Below, one piece after another: positions 1 to 8,452 of a stretch of 64,000 bases of DNA (position 1 is its first letter; each line of letters begins with the position of its first letter). The notes beneath the pieces were generated by a model that saw only the letters and a program-made list of their open reading frames with translations, had not been told where the DNA came from and ran no database searches. The position numbers and the translations under genes were made by a program. The stretch comes from Actinomadura rayongensis (GTDB lineage Bacteria; Actinomycetota; Actinomycetes; Streptosporangiales; Streptosporangiaceae), in the NCBI RefSeq assembly GCF_009831215.1, contig NZ_WUTW01000006.1, positions 62,001 through 126,000 of the forward strand, given 5' to 3'.

Positions 1-17
1 GCCCCCGGGACGCCGTC

Positions 18-650
18 GTGACGGGCACGGGCACGCGTCCGGCGCCGCGCCGCGACCCGGGCCGCCGCCGGGCGCTGCTGGAGGCCGCCGACCGCGTCAT
101 CCAGCGCGAGGGCCCGGAGGCGTCGATGGCCGCCATCGCCGCCGAGGCGGGCATCAGCAAGCCGATCCTCTACCGCCACTTCGGCGACAAGAGCGGGCTC
201 TACCAGGCGCTCGCCGAGCGGCACACGCGGCGCCTGATCGCGGGCATCCGCGCGGAGTTCTCCGGCACGGGCTCGCCGCTCGCCCGCGTCCGCTCGACCA
301 TCGACACCTACCTGACGACCGTCGCGGCGAACCTGCACCTGTACCGGTTCCTCATCCACCGCGCGAGCGCCGAGGACGCGGCGACGCACAGCGCGATGAG
401 CACGATGATCCGCGAGGTGAGCCGCGAGCTGGCCGAGGTGCTGTTCGCCGAGGGCGCGATGGTCGACCAGGACCGCGCCTACGTGTGGGGGCACGCGCTG
501 GTCGGCATGGTCCAGACGGCGGGGGACTGGTGGCTGGACCATCCCGAGGTGCCCCGCGAGGTCGTCGTGGACGGGCTGGCCGACCTCGTCCTCGGCGGGC
601 TGTCGGCCGCGTCCGAGGGCCGGGTGCTCGAACTCTTCCAGGACCGCTGA
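18..650 (+). CDS. TetR/AcrR family transcriptional regulator
   Basis: A 210-residue TetR-type repressor. The N-terminal helix-turn-helix spans about residues 15-65, with the typical run SKPILYRHFGDKSGLY in the recognition helix and the start of helix 4. The rest is an all-helical ligand-binding domain without a conserved ligand signature that I recognise. The GTG at 18 is the first start available, but the window begins only 17 bases upstream, so no ribosome site or promoter can be judged and the true start could lie elsewhere. It runs tail-to-tail with the symporter gene downstream, separated by 11 bases, so it is probably not co-transcribed with it. Its target is unknown. Confidence 0.85.
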   Translation: MTGTGTRPAPRRDPGRRRALLEAADRVIQREGPEASMAAIAAEAGISKPILYRHFGDKSGLYQALAERHTRRLIAGIRAEFSGTGSPLARVRSTIDTYLTTVAANLHLYRFLIHRASAEDAATHSAMSTMIREVSRELAEVLFAEGAMVDQDRAYVWGHALVGMVQTAGDWWLDHPEVPREVVVDGLADLVLGGLSAASEGRVLELFQDR

Positions 651-661
651 GCCCGGCCCCC

Positions 662-2272
662 TCAGGTCCCGGGCGCCAGGTCGAGGTCGTCGACGCGGGG
701 GTCGTCCCGGTCGGCGAGGTAGTCCGATGCGCGCGTGACGTCCGTCCCGTCCGGCGCCCCGATGCGCCGCAGGACGAGCGTCGCTACGACCGCCACGGCG
801 ACGTTCACGGCGAGCGCGAGCATCCCCGCGTAGACCGTGGTGGTCGTGTGCAGGCCGAGGTCGTTCAGCGGGTACGCGGTGCCGCCGAAGTGCACCTTGT
901 GCTTGGCCGGGTTCGGGATGCGGTACATCATCCACAGCCCGGCCGCGAGCCCCGCGACCCAGCCAGCGAAGAGCGCCCACCGGTGGAACCACCGGGTGAG
1001 GAGCCCGAGCCCCACCGACGGCAGCGTTTGCAGGATGAGGACGCCGCCGATGAGCTGCAGGTCGATGGAGAACTGCGGGTCGAGCAGCAGGATGCACGCG
1101 ACCGCGCCGACCTTGACGACGAGCGACACGACCTTGCTGACCCGCGCCTCCTCCGCCGCTCCCGCGTCCGGCCGGAAGTACTCGGTGTAGATGTTGCGGG
1201 TGAACAGGTTCGCCGCCGCGATCGACATGATCGCCGCCGGGACGAGCGCGCCGATCCCGATCGCCGCGAACGCCAGGCCCGCGAACCAGCTCGGGAACTC
1301 CTGGTCGAACAGGACGGGCACGACCGTGTTGGTGTCGGGCGTGCCGCCGTCGGCCAGCGGGTGGACGTCCGCCGCGATCGCCATGAAGCCGAGCAGCGCG
1401 ATGAGGCCGAGGACGAAGCTGTAGGCGGGCAGCGCCGCCATGTTCCGCTTGATCGTCCCCCGGTCGCGGCTCGCCAGCACGCCGGTGACGCTGTGCGGGT
1501 AGAGGAACAGCGCGAGCGCCGAGCCGAGCGCGAGCATGGCGTAGTTGAGCCGTCCGCTGCCGCCGAGCGTGACGCCGTCGGCCGGGTTGGGGGACTTGGC
1601 GAACTTGGCCTGCGCGGCGTCGAACACGTCGCCCCAGCCGCCGAGCTTGGCGGGCAGGTACAGCACGGCCGCGATGACGACGACGTAGATCAGCGCGTCC
1701 TTCACGAACGCGATGAGCGCCGGGGCGCGCAGCCCCGACTGGTAGGTGTAGGCCGCGAGGACGGCGAACGCGATGACGAGCGGCCAGTGCCCGCCGACCT
1801 CCATCGACTTCAGCACGGCCTCGATGCCGACGAGCTGCAGTGCGATGTACGGCATCGTCGCGACGATCCCGGTCACCGCGACGGCCAGCGCGAGCAGCGA
1901 CGACCCGAACCGCGCGCGGACGAAGTCGGCCGGGGTGACGAACCCGTGGACGTGCGACACCGACCACAGCCGGATCAGCACGAGGAACACGAGCGGATAG
2001 ACCACGACCGTGTACGGGACGGCGTAGAACCCCGCCGCGCCCGCGCCGAACACCAGCGCGGGCACCGCGACGAACGTGTACGCGGTGTAGAGGTCGCCGC
2101 CGATGAGGAACCAGGTGATCCAGCTCCCGAACGACCGGCCGCCGAGGCCCCACTCGTCCAGCGTGTCAAGGCCGGGGCCGCGGCGCCACCGGGACGCGGC
2201 GAAGCCCAGCCCGCTGACCAGCAGGAACAGTGCGGCGGCGATGGACAGTTCGACGATGTGCGCGTCCGACAC
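662..2272 (-). CDS. Sodium:solute symporter, monocarboxylate permease (MctP-like)
   Basis: A 536-residue integral membrane protein of the SSS family. About a dozen hydrophobic helices are visible, and there is an SSS-type core GGRSFGSWITWFLIGGDLYT near residues 44-63. The closest characterised type I recognise is the rhizobial monocarboxylate permease MctP, which takes up lactate, pyruvate or alanine. The pairing with a small DUF3311 membrane protein four bases upstream supports this. It starts at GTG 2272, probably translationally coupled to that partner. A lactate-oxidation operon (lutABC) lies near 56.5 kb, so lactate or pyruvate is a reasonable substrate, but this is inference. Confidence 0.8.
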   Translation of the reverse strand: MSDAHIVELSIAAALFLLVSGLGFAASRWRRGPGLDTLDEWGLGGRSFGSWITWFLIGGDLYTAYTFVAVPALVFGAGAAGFYAVPYTVVVYPLVFLVLIRLWSVSHVHGFVTPADFVRARFGSSLLALAVAVTGIVATMPYIALQLVGIEAVLKSMEVGGHWPLVIAFAVLAAYTYQSGLRAPALIAFVKDALIYVVVIAAVLYLPAKLGGWGDVFDAAQAKFAKSPNPADGVTLGGSGRLNYAMLALGSALALFLYPHSVTGVLASRDRGTIKRNMAALPAYSFVLGLIALLGFMAIAADVHPLADGGTPDTNTVVPVLFDQEFPSWFAGLAFAAIGIGALVPAAIMSIAAANLFTRNIYTEYFRPDAGAAEEARVSKVVSLVVKVGAVACILLLDPQFSIDLQLIGGVLILQTLPSVGLGLLTRWFHRWALFAGWVAGLAAGLWMMYRIPNPAKHKVHFGGTAYPLNDLGLHTTTTVYAGMLALAVNVAVAVVATLVLRRIGAPDGTDVTRASDYLADRDDPRVDDLDLAPGT

Positions 2273-2276
2273 CGGC

Positions 2277-2504
2277 TCAGCCCCGCTTCCGCGTCGCGCG
2301 GTACACCGCGACGGTGCACAGGACCCCGACGGGGATGAACGCGAACTGGAGCCAGTAGAAGGCGGGGACGCCGCCGATCTCCGGGCCCTCGCGGTTGAAC
2401 AGCGGGACGGCCAGCGGGAGCAGCACGGGCGGCACCAGGAGCCAGTTCCACCGGCTCCGGTCGGACCGCGGCTCGGTCGGCCGCTCGGGTGACTGCGAGG
2501 ACAT
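2277..2504 (-). CDS. DUF3311 small membrane protein, symporter partner
   Basis: A 75-residue protein with two predicted membrane helices (about residues 20-35 and 48-68) joined by a short polar loop containing FNREGPEIGG. Proteins of the DUF3311 family are regularly encoded directly before SSS-family monocarboxylate or pantothenate-type symporters and are thought to be small subunits. The start is the ATG at 2504, with a GAGGAG ribosome site about ten bases upstream. A longer reading frame extends further upstream but lacks membrane-protein character and a ribosome site. The stop is four bases before the symporter GTG, which indicates an operon. Confidence 0.8.
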   Translation of the reverse strand: MSSQSPERPTEPRSDRSRWNWLLVPPVLLPLAVPLFNREGPEIGGVPAFYWLQFAFIPVGVLCTVAVYRATRKRG

Positions 2505-2602
2505 GGGAGCGCTCCTCGTGCGTCGGCGCGGCCCGTGCGGCGGGCCGCGACTGCGGGACGGGCCGCGCGAGCGTATCCCGGATCGGGTCACGGGCCGGTC
2601 TC

Positions 2603-2628
2603 GGCGGCGGCACGACTCGGCCGCCGCC
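2603..2628 (-). terminator. Possible hairpin after the VOC gene
   Basis: Two perfect eight-base arms (2603-2610 and 2621-2628) with a ten-base loop lie just after the VOC stop and before the DUF3311 gene. There is no U-tract, so it may be only a GC-rich stem. It could separate the VOC gene from the symporter operon. Confidence 0.3.
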
Positions 2629-2635
2629 CGCCCGA

Positions 2636-3196
2636 TCACACGGTCCGGTCGGCCTCCGTGCGCGGCGCGTGCGCGACCTCGTCCGGCAGCCCGGACGGAC
2701 GCCGCCGCCACGCCGCGAACTCGACCAGGATCCCGTCGGGGTCGCGGAAGTACAGCGACCGGACGTACACCCCGTCGTGGACGTCCCGGGCGACGCCGAA
2801 CTCGCTGTCGTCGTGGTTGAGCACGACGCCGACGTCCACCCCCTTGGCGACGAGCCGGTCCCGGTACTCCTCGATCCGCTCGGGCGCCACGTCGAACGCG
2901 ACGTGGTTCATCGACCCGGCCGCCGACGTCAGCCCGCCCCGGTCGGGCAGGTCGCGCGGCCCGGTCACGCCGGGGACGGCGTCGGGCGCGTCGGGGAACC
3001 AGAAGAACGCGAGCGCGTCTCCGCCGCCGCAGTCGAAGAAGAAGTGCTGCCCGAGGCCGCCCGGCAGCTCGATCGTCCTGATCAGCGGCATCCCGAGGAC
3101 GCCCCGGTAGAAGTCCACGGTGGCCTTCATGTCCCGGCAGACGAGCGCGAGGTGGTTGACCCCGCGCAGCTCGAACTCGGTGTCGCCGCCGGCCAT
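2636..3196 (-). CDS. VOC family protein (glyoxalase/dioxygenase fold)
   Basis: A 186-residue vicinal-oxygen-chelate protein. It has two beta-alpha-beta-beta-beta modules: the first starts at GVNHLALVCRDMKATVDFYR and the second around NHVAFDVAPERIEEYRDRL, ending in YFRDPDGILVEFAAW. Candidate metal ligands are the His in VNHLAL, the His in MNHVAF and the Glu in LVEF, as expected for glyoxalase or extradiol-dioxygenase members. The ATG at 3196 is preceded by GGGAGGG about nine bases upstream. Substrate cannot be read from the sequence. The gene is divergent from the tryptophan attenuator region. Confidence 0.8.
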   Translation of the reverse strand: MAGGDTEFELRGVNHLALVCRDMKATVDFYRGVLGMPLIRTIELPGGLGQHFFFDCGGGDALAFFWFPDAPDAVPGVTGPRDLPDRGGLTSAAGSMNHVAFDVAPERIEEYRDRLVAKGVDVGVVLNHDDSEFGVARDVHDGVYVRSLYFRDPDGILVEFAAWRRRPSGLPDEVAHAPRTEADRTV

Positions 3197-3277
3197 GCGC
3201 CGCCCTCCCGGATAAGTGGACGCTTTCGCCTCATCCTCCCAGCGCGGCGGACAGAACTGAACCCCCGGCGCGGTGAC

Positions 3278-3307
3278 TTGGCCCCGGCCCGCGCGAGCGG
3301 GTACTGT
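3278..3307 (+). promoter_or_regulatory. Probable promoter of the trp leader
   Basis: TTGGCC (3278-3283) and TACTGT (3302-3307) are separated by 18 bases, a housekeeping-sigma layout. A start point about seven bases after the -10 box would fall on or next to the A of the leader-peptide ATG at 3314. No Shine-Dalgarno sequence precedes that ATG, so the transcript looks leaderless. Confidence 0.5.
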
Positions 3308-3313
3308 CGCTCC

Positions 3314-3352
3314 ATGCGAACCGATCATCGCCAGTGGTGGTGGCGCCGCTGA
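3314..3352 (+). CDS. trpL: trp operon leader peptide
   Basis: A 12-residue peptide, MRTDHRQWWWRR, with three consecutive tryptophan codons (3335-3343), followed by TGA. This is the classical signature of a ribosome-mediated tryptophan attenuator: scarcity of charged tRNA-Trp stalls the ribosome at these codons and changes folding of the downstream RNA. The last Trp codon and both Arg codons lie inside the first hairpin and the stop codon lies in its loop. The peptide ends 107 bases before the anthranilate synthase gene, with a terminator hairpin between them. It has no visible ribosome site, consistent with a leaderless start. Confidence 0.85.
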   Translation: MRTDHRQWWWRR

Positions 3353-3417
3353 GGCGGCGCCGGTTCTCGCACGTTCGACTTCCAGCGACCGCCCCGTCCG
3401 GCGGTCGTTTCGTTTTT
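3342..3417 (+). terminator. Tryptophan attenuator (pause hairpin, antiterminator segment, terminator)
   Basis: Pause hairpin: arms 3342-3349 and 3354-3361 are perfectly complementary with a four-base loop that holds the leader stop codon. Terminator: arms 3386-3393 and 3400-3407 form eight perfect pairs with a six-base loop, followed by the U-rich run GTTTCGTTTTT. The segment GGCGG at 3353-3357 can pair with CCGCC at 3389-3393 in the terminator arm, giving a possible antiterminator. A ribosome stalled on the Trp codons would block the first hairpin and favour the antiterminator, allowing trpEG transcription. Confidence 0.8.
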
Positions 3418-3459
3418 CCGGCCACCGGCCGCGGGGCCTGACCACGAGGGGCCGCCACG

Positions 3460-5631
3460 GTGGAGTCCACCGACCAGCAGCCGACGATCGGCCGGTTCGT
3501 CACGGCCGGGGGGATCCGCGTCACCCGGACCGCCACCCCCGTCGACTCCGAGCGCAAGTCCGACGTCCTGAACGGGCTCGTCGCCGCCGCGGGGGAGCGG
3601 CGCGGCGGCGTGCTGTCCTCCGGGATGGAGTATCCCGGCCGCTACAGCCGCTGGCACATGGCCTACGTCGACCCGTGCCTGGAGATCGTCGCGCGCGGCC
3701 GGGAGCTGGTGGTCACGGCGCTCAACGCGCGCGGCGAGGTGCTGATCCCGTCCGTCGCCGCCGCCCTCGCGCCGACGGGGGAGCCGCGCGGCACCGACGC
3801 CCGGCGGACGGCGGTGTTCGTGCCCGAGTCGGCGGAGTTCTTCACCGAGGAGGAGCGCAGCCGCCGCCCGACGGTCTTCACCGCGCTGCGCGCCGTCGTG
3901 GACCTGTTCCGCTGCGACGACCCGCACCTCGGCCTCTACGGCGCGTTCGGCTACGACCTGTCGCTGCAGTTCGAGCCGCTGCGCACCCGGCTGGAGCGCC
4001 CGGACGACCAGCGCGACCTCGTCCTGCACCTCGCCGACGAGATGGTCGTCGTGGACCGCAAGCGCGAGACGTCGCACCGCATGGCCTACGAGTTCGCCAC
4101 CGCCGACGGCGGCGACACCACGGGCCTGCCGCGCGCGACCGAGCCCGTCCCGGTGCGGGCGCCCGCGCCGCTGCCGCCGCAGCCCGTCCCCGGCGTGTAC
4201 GCGCAGATGGTCCGGGACGCGCGGGACAAGTTCGTCCGCGGCGACCTGTTCGAGGTGACGCCCGGCCACGCGATGCACGCCCGCTGCACCTCGCCCGCCG
4301 CGTTCTTCGAGCGGCTGCGCGAGTCCAACCCGGCGCCGTACGAGTTCCTGTTCAACCTCGGCGACGGCGAGTTCCTCGTGGGCGCGTCGCCGGAGATGTT
4401 CGTCCGGGTGTCGGGCGACCGCGTCGAGACCTGCCCGATCGCCGGGACGATCCGGCGCGGCGCCGACGCGCTGGAGGACGCCGAGCAGATCCGCGCGATC
4501 CTGTCGTCGGCCAAGGACGAGTCCGAGCTGACCATGTGCACCGACGTGGACCGCAACGACAAGTCCCGGATCTGCGTGCCCGGCAGCGTCCGCGTCCTCG
4601 GCCGCCGTCAGATCGAGCTGTACTCGCGGCTGATCCACACCGTCGACCACATCGAGGGGCGGCTGCGGCCCGGCTTCGACGCGTTCGACGCGTTCCTCAC
4701 GCACATGTGGGCCGTCACCGTCACCGGCGCGCCGAAGACGTGGGCGATGCAGTTCATCGAGGACCACGAGGACGCGCCGCGCCGCTGGTACGGGGGCGCG
4801 GTCGGCTGCGTCGGGTTCGACGGGTCGATGAACACGGGCCTGACGCTGCGCACCGCGCAGATCCGCGACGGCGTCGCGACCGTCCGGGCGGGCGCCACGC
4901 TGCTCTACGACTCGATCCCCGAGGAGGAGGAGCGCGAGACGCACCTGAAGGCGAGCGCGCTGCTCCAGGCCCTCGCCGACGCCGAGGCGGCCGTGGACGC
5001 CGAGCCAGCGCCGCAGGCCGGGCCCGAGCCGGAGCGGGCCGGCGCCGGGACGAAGGTGCTGCTGGTCGACCACGAGGACTCGTTCGTCAACACGCTCGCC
5101 GACTACTTCCGCCAGCACGGCGCGGACGTCGTGACGCTCCGGCACGGCTTCCCGATCCGGATGCTGGACGAGCACGCGCCCGACCTCGTCGTCCTGTCGC
5201 CCGGTCCGGGCCGTCCGGCGGACTTCGCGACGGACGCGCTGCTCGGCGAGCTGGACGCGCGCGGCCTGCCGGTGTTCGGCGTCTGCCTCGGGCTGCAGGC
5301 GATGGTCGAGCACGCGGGCGGGAGCCTCGCCCTGCTGCCCGAGCCCGCGCACGGCAAGCCCGGCGAGGTCAAGGTCACCGGCGGCGAGCTGTTCGCGGGC
5401 CTGCCCGACCAGTTCACCGCCGCCCGCTACCACTCGCTGCACGCCACGCCCGACCGGGTGCAAGGGTTCGAGGTGACCGCGCTGACCGGCGACGTCGTCA
5501 TGGCCATCGAGGACCCCGCGCGGCGGCGGTGGGCCGTCCAGTTCCACCCCGAGTCGATCCTGACGGCGGCGGGCTCGTCCGGGCACACGATCGTCGGGAA
5601 CGTCCTGCGGCTGGCGGCGCGCGAAACCTGA
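3460..5631 (+). CDS. trpEG: Anthranilate synthase, fused components I and II
   Basis: A 723-residue fusion converting chorismate and glutamine to anthranilate, the first step of tryptophan synthesis. Residues 1-510 form the TrpE chorismate-binding part, with conserved stretches such as CPIAGTIRRG and ELTMCTDVDRNDKSRIC. The glutamine amidotransferase part starts near residue 528 (KVLLVDHEDSFVNTL). Its nucleophile is Cys609 in GVCLGLQA, with His696 and Glu698 in QFHPES, so the triad is complete. It starts at GTG 3460. The upstream leader peptide and attenuator indicate control by tryptophan supply. Such fusions occur in Streptomyces (S. venezuelae trpEG) and in phenazine clusters; no phenazine genes are present here, so a tryptophan role is favoured. 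Confidence 0.92.
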   Translation: MESTDQQPTIGRFVTAGGIRVTRTATPVDSERKSDVLNGLVAAAGERRGGVLSSGMEYPGRYSRWHMAYVDPCLEIVARGRELVVTALNARGEVLIPSVAAALAPTGEPRGTDARRTAVFVPESAEFFTEEERSRRPTVFTALRAVVDLFRCDDPHLGLYGAFGYDLSLQFEPLRTRLERPDDQRDLVLHLADEMVVVDRKRETSHRMAYEFATADGGDTTGLPRATEPVPVRAPAPLPPQPVPGVYAQMVRDARDKFVRGDLFEVTPGHAMHARCTSPAAFFERLRESNPAPYEFLFNLGDGEFLVGASPEMFVRVSGDRVETCPIAGTIRRGADALEDAEQIRAILSSAKDESELTMCTDVDRNDKSRICVPGSVRVLGRRQIELYSRLIHTVDHIEGRLRPGFDAFDAFLTHMWAVTVTGAPKTWAMQFIEDHEDAPRRWYGGAVGCVGFDGSMNTGLTLRTAQIRDGVATVRAGATLLYDSIPEEEERETHLKASALLQALADAEAAVDAEPAPQAGPEPERAGAGTKVLLVDHEDSFVNTLADYFRQHGADVVTLRHGFPIRMLDEHAPDLVVLSPGPGRPADFATDALLGELDARGLPVFGVCLGLQAMVEHAGGSLALLPEPAHGKPGEVKVTGGELFAGLPDQFTAARYHSLHATPDRVQGFEVTALTGDVVMAIEDPARRRWAVQFHPESILTAAGSSGHTIVGNVLRLAARET

Positions 5632-5667
5632 CGTCGGCTGTCATGTTTCCCGGGCAGGATCGGGAGC

Positions 5668-6582
5668 ATGGAAGCGAACGCACCGAAGATCTGCCTGGTC
5701 GCGGGCGCGACGCGCGGCGCGGGCCGGGGCATCGCCGTCGCGCTCGGCGCGGCCGGGCACGTCGTGTACGTCACCGGCCGCACCACCCGCGCGGCGCGGT
5801 CGGAGATGGACCGGCCCGAGACGATCGAGGACACGGCCGACCTCGTCACGGCGGCGGGCGGCACCGGCGTGGCCGTCCCCGCCGACCATCTCGACCCGGC
5901 CGCCGTGACGGCCGTGGTCGACCGGATCCGCGCCGGCCACGGGCGGCTGGACGTCCTCGTCAACGACATCTGGGGCGGCGACCACCTCGCCGCGTTCGGC
6001 AAGCCGCTGTGGGAGCAGCCGCTCGACGACGGGCTGCGGATGCTGCGCCTCGCGGTCGAGACCCACATCGTCACCAGCCACCGCGCGCTGCCGCTGCTGC
6101 TGGAGAACCCCGGCGGGCTCGTCGTGGAGATCACCGACGGGACGGCCGAGTTCAACGCCGAGTACCGAGCCGACGTCGGCCTGTTCTACGACCTGGCCAA
6201 GTGGTCGGTCATCCGGCTGGCCGCCGCGCAGGCGGCCGAGATCGGCCCGCACGGCGGCACGGCGGTCGCGCTCAGCCCCGGCTTCCTGCGGTCGGAGGCG
6301 ATGCTGGAGCATTTCGGGGTCACCGAGGAGAACTGGCGCGACGGCGTCGCGAAGGACCCGCACTTCGCGATCTCCGAGACGCCCGCGTTCGTCGGCCGCG
6401 CCGTCGCCGCGCTCGCCGGGGATCCGGGCCGGACGCGGTGGAACGGCCGGTCGCTGTCGTCGGGCGAGCTGGCGCTCGCGTACGGGTTCACCGACCTGGA
6501 CGGCAGCCGTCCCGACGCGTTCCGCTACATCACCGAGGTCGCGCTCGGGGGCAAGCGCGGCGACGCGGCCGACTACCGGTAG
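5668..6582 (+). CDS. SDR family oxidoreductase
   Basis: A 304-residue short-chain dehydrogenase/reductase. The cofactor site is VAGATRGAGRGIA (about residues 11-23), and the GRTTR after the second strand suggests NADP(H) use. The catalytic Tyr-x3-Lys is present in YDLAKWS. The usual NNAG motif is replaced by NDIWGG, and the catalytic Ser position falls in EITDGTAEFN, as in DHRS1-like SDRs rather than classical ones. The start ATG at 5668 lies 36 bases after trpEG, so read-through from the trp transcript is possible, but no functional link is evident. The 3' end overlaps the convergent WYL regulator by ten bases. Substrate unknown. Confidence 0.85.
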   Translation: MEANAPKICLVAGATRGAGRGIAVALGAAGHVVYVTGRTTRAARSEMDRPETIEDTADLVTAAGGTGVAVPADHLDPAAVTAVVDRIRAGHGRLDVLVNDIWGGDHLAAFGKPLWEQPLDDGLRMLRLAVETHIVTSHRALPLLLENPGGLVVEITDGTAEFNAEYRADVGLFYDLAKWSVIRLAAAQAAEIGPHGGTAVALSPGFLRSEAMLEHFGVTEENWRDGVAKDPHFAISETPAFVGRAVAALAGDPGRTRWNGRSLSSGELALAYGFTDLDGSRPDAFRYITEVALGGKRGDAADYR

Positions 6583-7541
6583 AGCGCCGCGAGCCGCGCG
6601 CCCGCCTCGGCCAGGCGGGCGCGCAGGCTCGCCGGCTCCAGCACCTCGGCCTCCGGGCCGAGCCGCAGCAGCTCGAAGTAGGCGACGTCCTCCGACTCCA
6701 CCGGGATTGTCGCCGTCACCCAGCCGCGCTCGTCCGGCTCCCCGGCGGACTCGGCCGCGCGCCGCGCCGCGTAGCCGTCCACGGCGTGCCGCAGGCCGCG
6801 CAGCCCCGCCGGGCTCAGCCGCAGGACGACCTCCGCGCGGAACATCGACCGCAGGAACCGGTCGGCCTGGCCCGTCCAGAACGCGGCGAGGTCGAAGCGG
6901 GAGTCCCGGTCGAACGCCGCGCCCGTCGCCCGGACGGCCGTCACCCGGTCCGCGCGGTAGGTGCGGTGCTGCCCGCCCACCGCCGCGACCAGGTACCAGA
7001 CGCCGTTCTTCAGGACCAGCCCGTACGGGTCGGCCGTCCGCTCGACCTCCGCGCCGGACGGACGCCGGTAGCGCAACTCGACCACCGCGTCGTCCCACAC
7101 CGCGCGCGCCAGCTCGGGCAGCAGGGCGGGCGGGGCGTGCGCGGTGTGCCAGCCGGGCGCGTCCAGATGGAACCGCTGCCCGGCGCGGGCGGGCGCGTCC
7201 CGCAGCGCCGCCGGCAGGGCCGCGACGACCTTCAGCTCGGCGGCGGCCACCGCGTCCGCGAGGCCCATCTCGGCGGCCGGGCCGGGCAGGCCCGCGAGGA
7301 ACAGCGCCTCGGCCTCGGCGCGGCTGAGCCCGGTGAGCCGCGTCCGGTACCCGCCGACGAGCCGGAACCCGCCGTGCCGCCCCCGGTCGGCGTACACCGG
7401 GACGCCCGCCGCCGACAATGCCTCGACGTCGCGGTGGATCGTCCGCTCCGACACCTCCAGCTCGGCGGCCAGCTCGGCGGCGGTCATCGTCTCCCGCGAC
7501 TGGAGCAGCAGCACGAGCGAGATCAGGCGCGCCGCGCGCAC
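6573..7541 (-). CDS. WYL-domain transcriptional regulator (YafY/DeoR-like HTH)
   Basis: A 322-residue regulator. An HTH_11-type winged helix (about residues 1-60, with ELEVSERTIHRDVEALSAAGVPV) is followed by a WYL domain. The Trp-Tyr-Leu signature appears as VWYLVAAVGG near residue 190. A C-terminal WCX region follows. WYL proteins sense ligands, often nucleotides or nucleic acids, and the family includes PafBC and many defence or metabolic regulators. It starts at GTG 7541, four bases after the stop of the ThyX-like gene, so the two are co-transcribed. That suggests, without proving, a nucleotide-linked function. Confidence 0.85.
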   Translation of the reverse strand: MRAARLISLVLLLQSRETMTAAELAAELEVSERTIHRDVEALSAAGVPVYADRGRHGGFRLVGGYRTRLTGLSRAEAEALFLAGLPGPAAEMGLADAVAAAELKVVAALPAALRDAPARAGQRFHLDAPGWHTAHAPPALLPELARAVWDDAVVELRYRRPSGAEVERTADPYGLVLKNGVWYLVAAVGGQHRTYRADRVTAVRATGAAFDRDSRFDLAAFWTGQADRFLRSMFRAEVVLRLSPAGLRGLRHAVDGYAARRAAESAGEPDERGWVTATIPVESEDVAYFELLRLGPEAEVLEPASLRARLAEAGARLAALYR

Positions 7542-7545
7542 GGGC

Positions 7546-8343
7546 TCAGACCTTGCGCCAGCGCGGGATCCAGGCGCCGTCCTCGACCTCGTAGTCGCCG
7601 AACAGCGCGGGCGCCTCGGCGCGGACGACCTCGCCGACCTTCCCGAACAGCAGCCGGATCTCCTCCTCGGCGCCCTCGGCGGTGCGCGCCTCGATCGTGT
7701 GGCGCAGCGTGCGGACGTTCGCCGTCCAGACCAGGCCGGTGCCGACGCCCTCGGGCGCGAACCGCCGCATGAACGACGTCCGGTGCTTCTTCTCCTTGAA
7801 CGGGACGCCCTCGTCGTCCAGCCCGAAGTGCCCGGCCATCCAGAGCTGGAACTGCTCCATCTGCTCCAGCAGCTCGGTGGCGCGCTCCATCAGCTCCTTG
7901 TCGTCGCGCGCCCACTCGGGGAACCAGAACGGGATGTCCTGGAGCCGGACGAACCGCATCGACTCCTGGGAGATCGCCGTCCCCGGGCGGTGCCGGACGA
8001 GTTCGTGCGTGAGCACCCGGCTGACGTTGTGCAGGACGAAGCTGAAGCTCACGTGCTCCAGCACCGAGCCGTGCATGCTGCGCAGGATGTTCTGGAGGTA
8101 CTCGTCCTGGTCGGTGCGGACGCGGACGACGTTCGGGTTCAGGCCCGGCTCCCACGAGCGGTAGCAGAGCCGCCCGGCGAACTCGGCGAGGTTCTGCGGG
8201 TCGTTCAGATCGGCGTCGAGGTCGCCGCGGTCCAGGCGCTCCAGCCAGCTCTCCCCGCCGACGTCGCGCAGATACCGGGCGATCTCCGCGTAGTCGAGTT
8301 CCGGCTTGGCCACGAGGAAGACCTCGGGTTCCACGCTTTTCAC
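7546..8343 (-). CDS. Divergent ThyX-family (flavin-dependent thymidylate synthase-like) protein
   Basis: A 265-residue protein of the ThyX fold. It keeps the core RHR followed by a serine/arginine stretch (RHRPGTAISQESMRF), upstream SVLEHVSFSFVLHNVSRVLTHE, and a C-terminal RTLRHTIEARTAEGAEEEIR like the ThyX end region. In canonical ThyX the motif is RHR-x7-S; here a residue appears inserted (RHR-x8-S), and the spacing around Ser and Arg differs. It may be a true but divergent dUMP methylase or a paralogue with another flavin reaction. Start GTG 8343 is chosen because of GGGGAG six bases upstream; a later GTG at 8334 lacks one. Cotranscribed with the WYL regulator. Confidence 0.75.
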   Translation of the reverse strand: MKSVEPEVFLVAKPELDYAEIARYLRDVGGESWLERLDRGDLDADLNDPQNLAEFAGRLCYRSWEPGLNPNVVRVRTDQDEYLQNILRSMHGSVLEHVSFSFVLHNVSRVLTHELVRHRPGTAISQESMRFVRLQDIPFWFPEWARDDKELMERATELLEQMEQFQLWMAGHFGLDDEGVPFKEKKHRTSFMRRFAPEGVGTGLVWTANVRTLRHTIEARTAEGAEEEIRLLFGKVGEVVRAEAPALFGDYEVEDGAWIPRWRKV

Positions 8344-8452
8344 TGCACTCCCCTTTGTGGTCCGACCCGTCAAGGTTGCCAGGTCGCGGACCCGCTCGCG
8401 ACCGCGGGGGGACCCTGGCCGAGACGTCGCGGATGCGCCAGAGTGTGGCGGC

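Noticed and set aside
3273..7772. A 1499-codon open frame on the plus strand
   Set aside because: It is an Arg/Pro/Gly/Ala-rich shadow of trpEG, SDR and WYL genes in another frame, typical of very GC-rich DNA where stops are rare.
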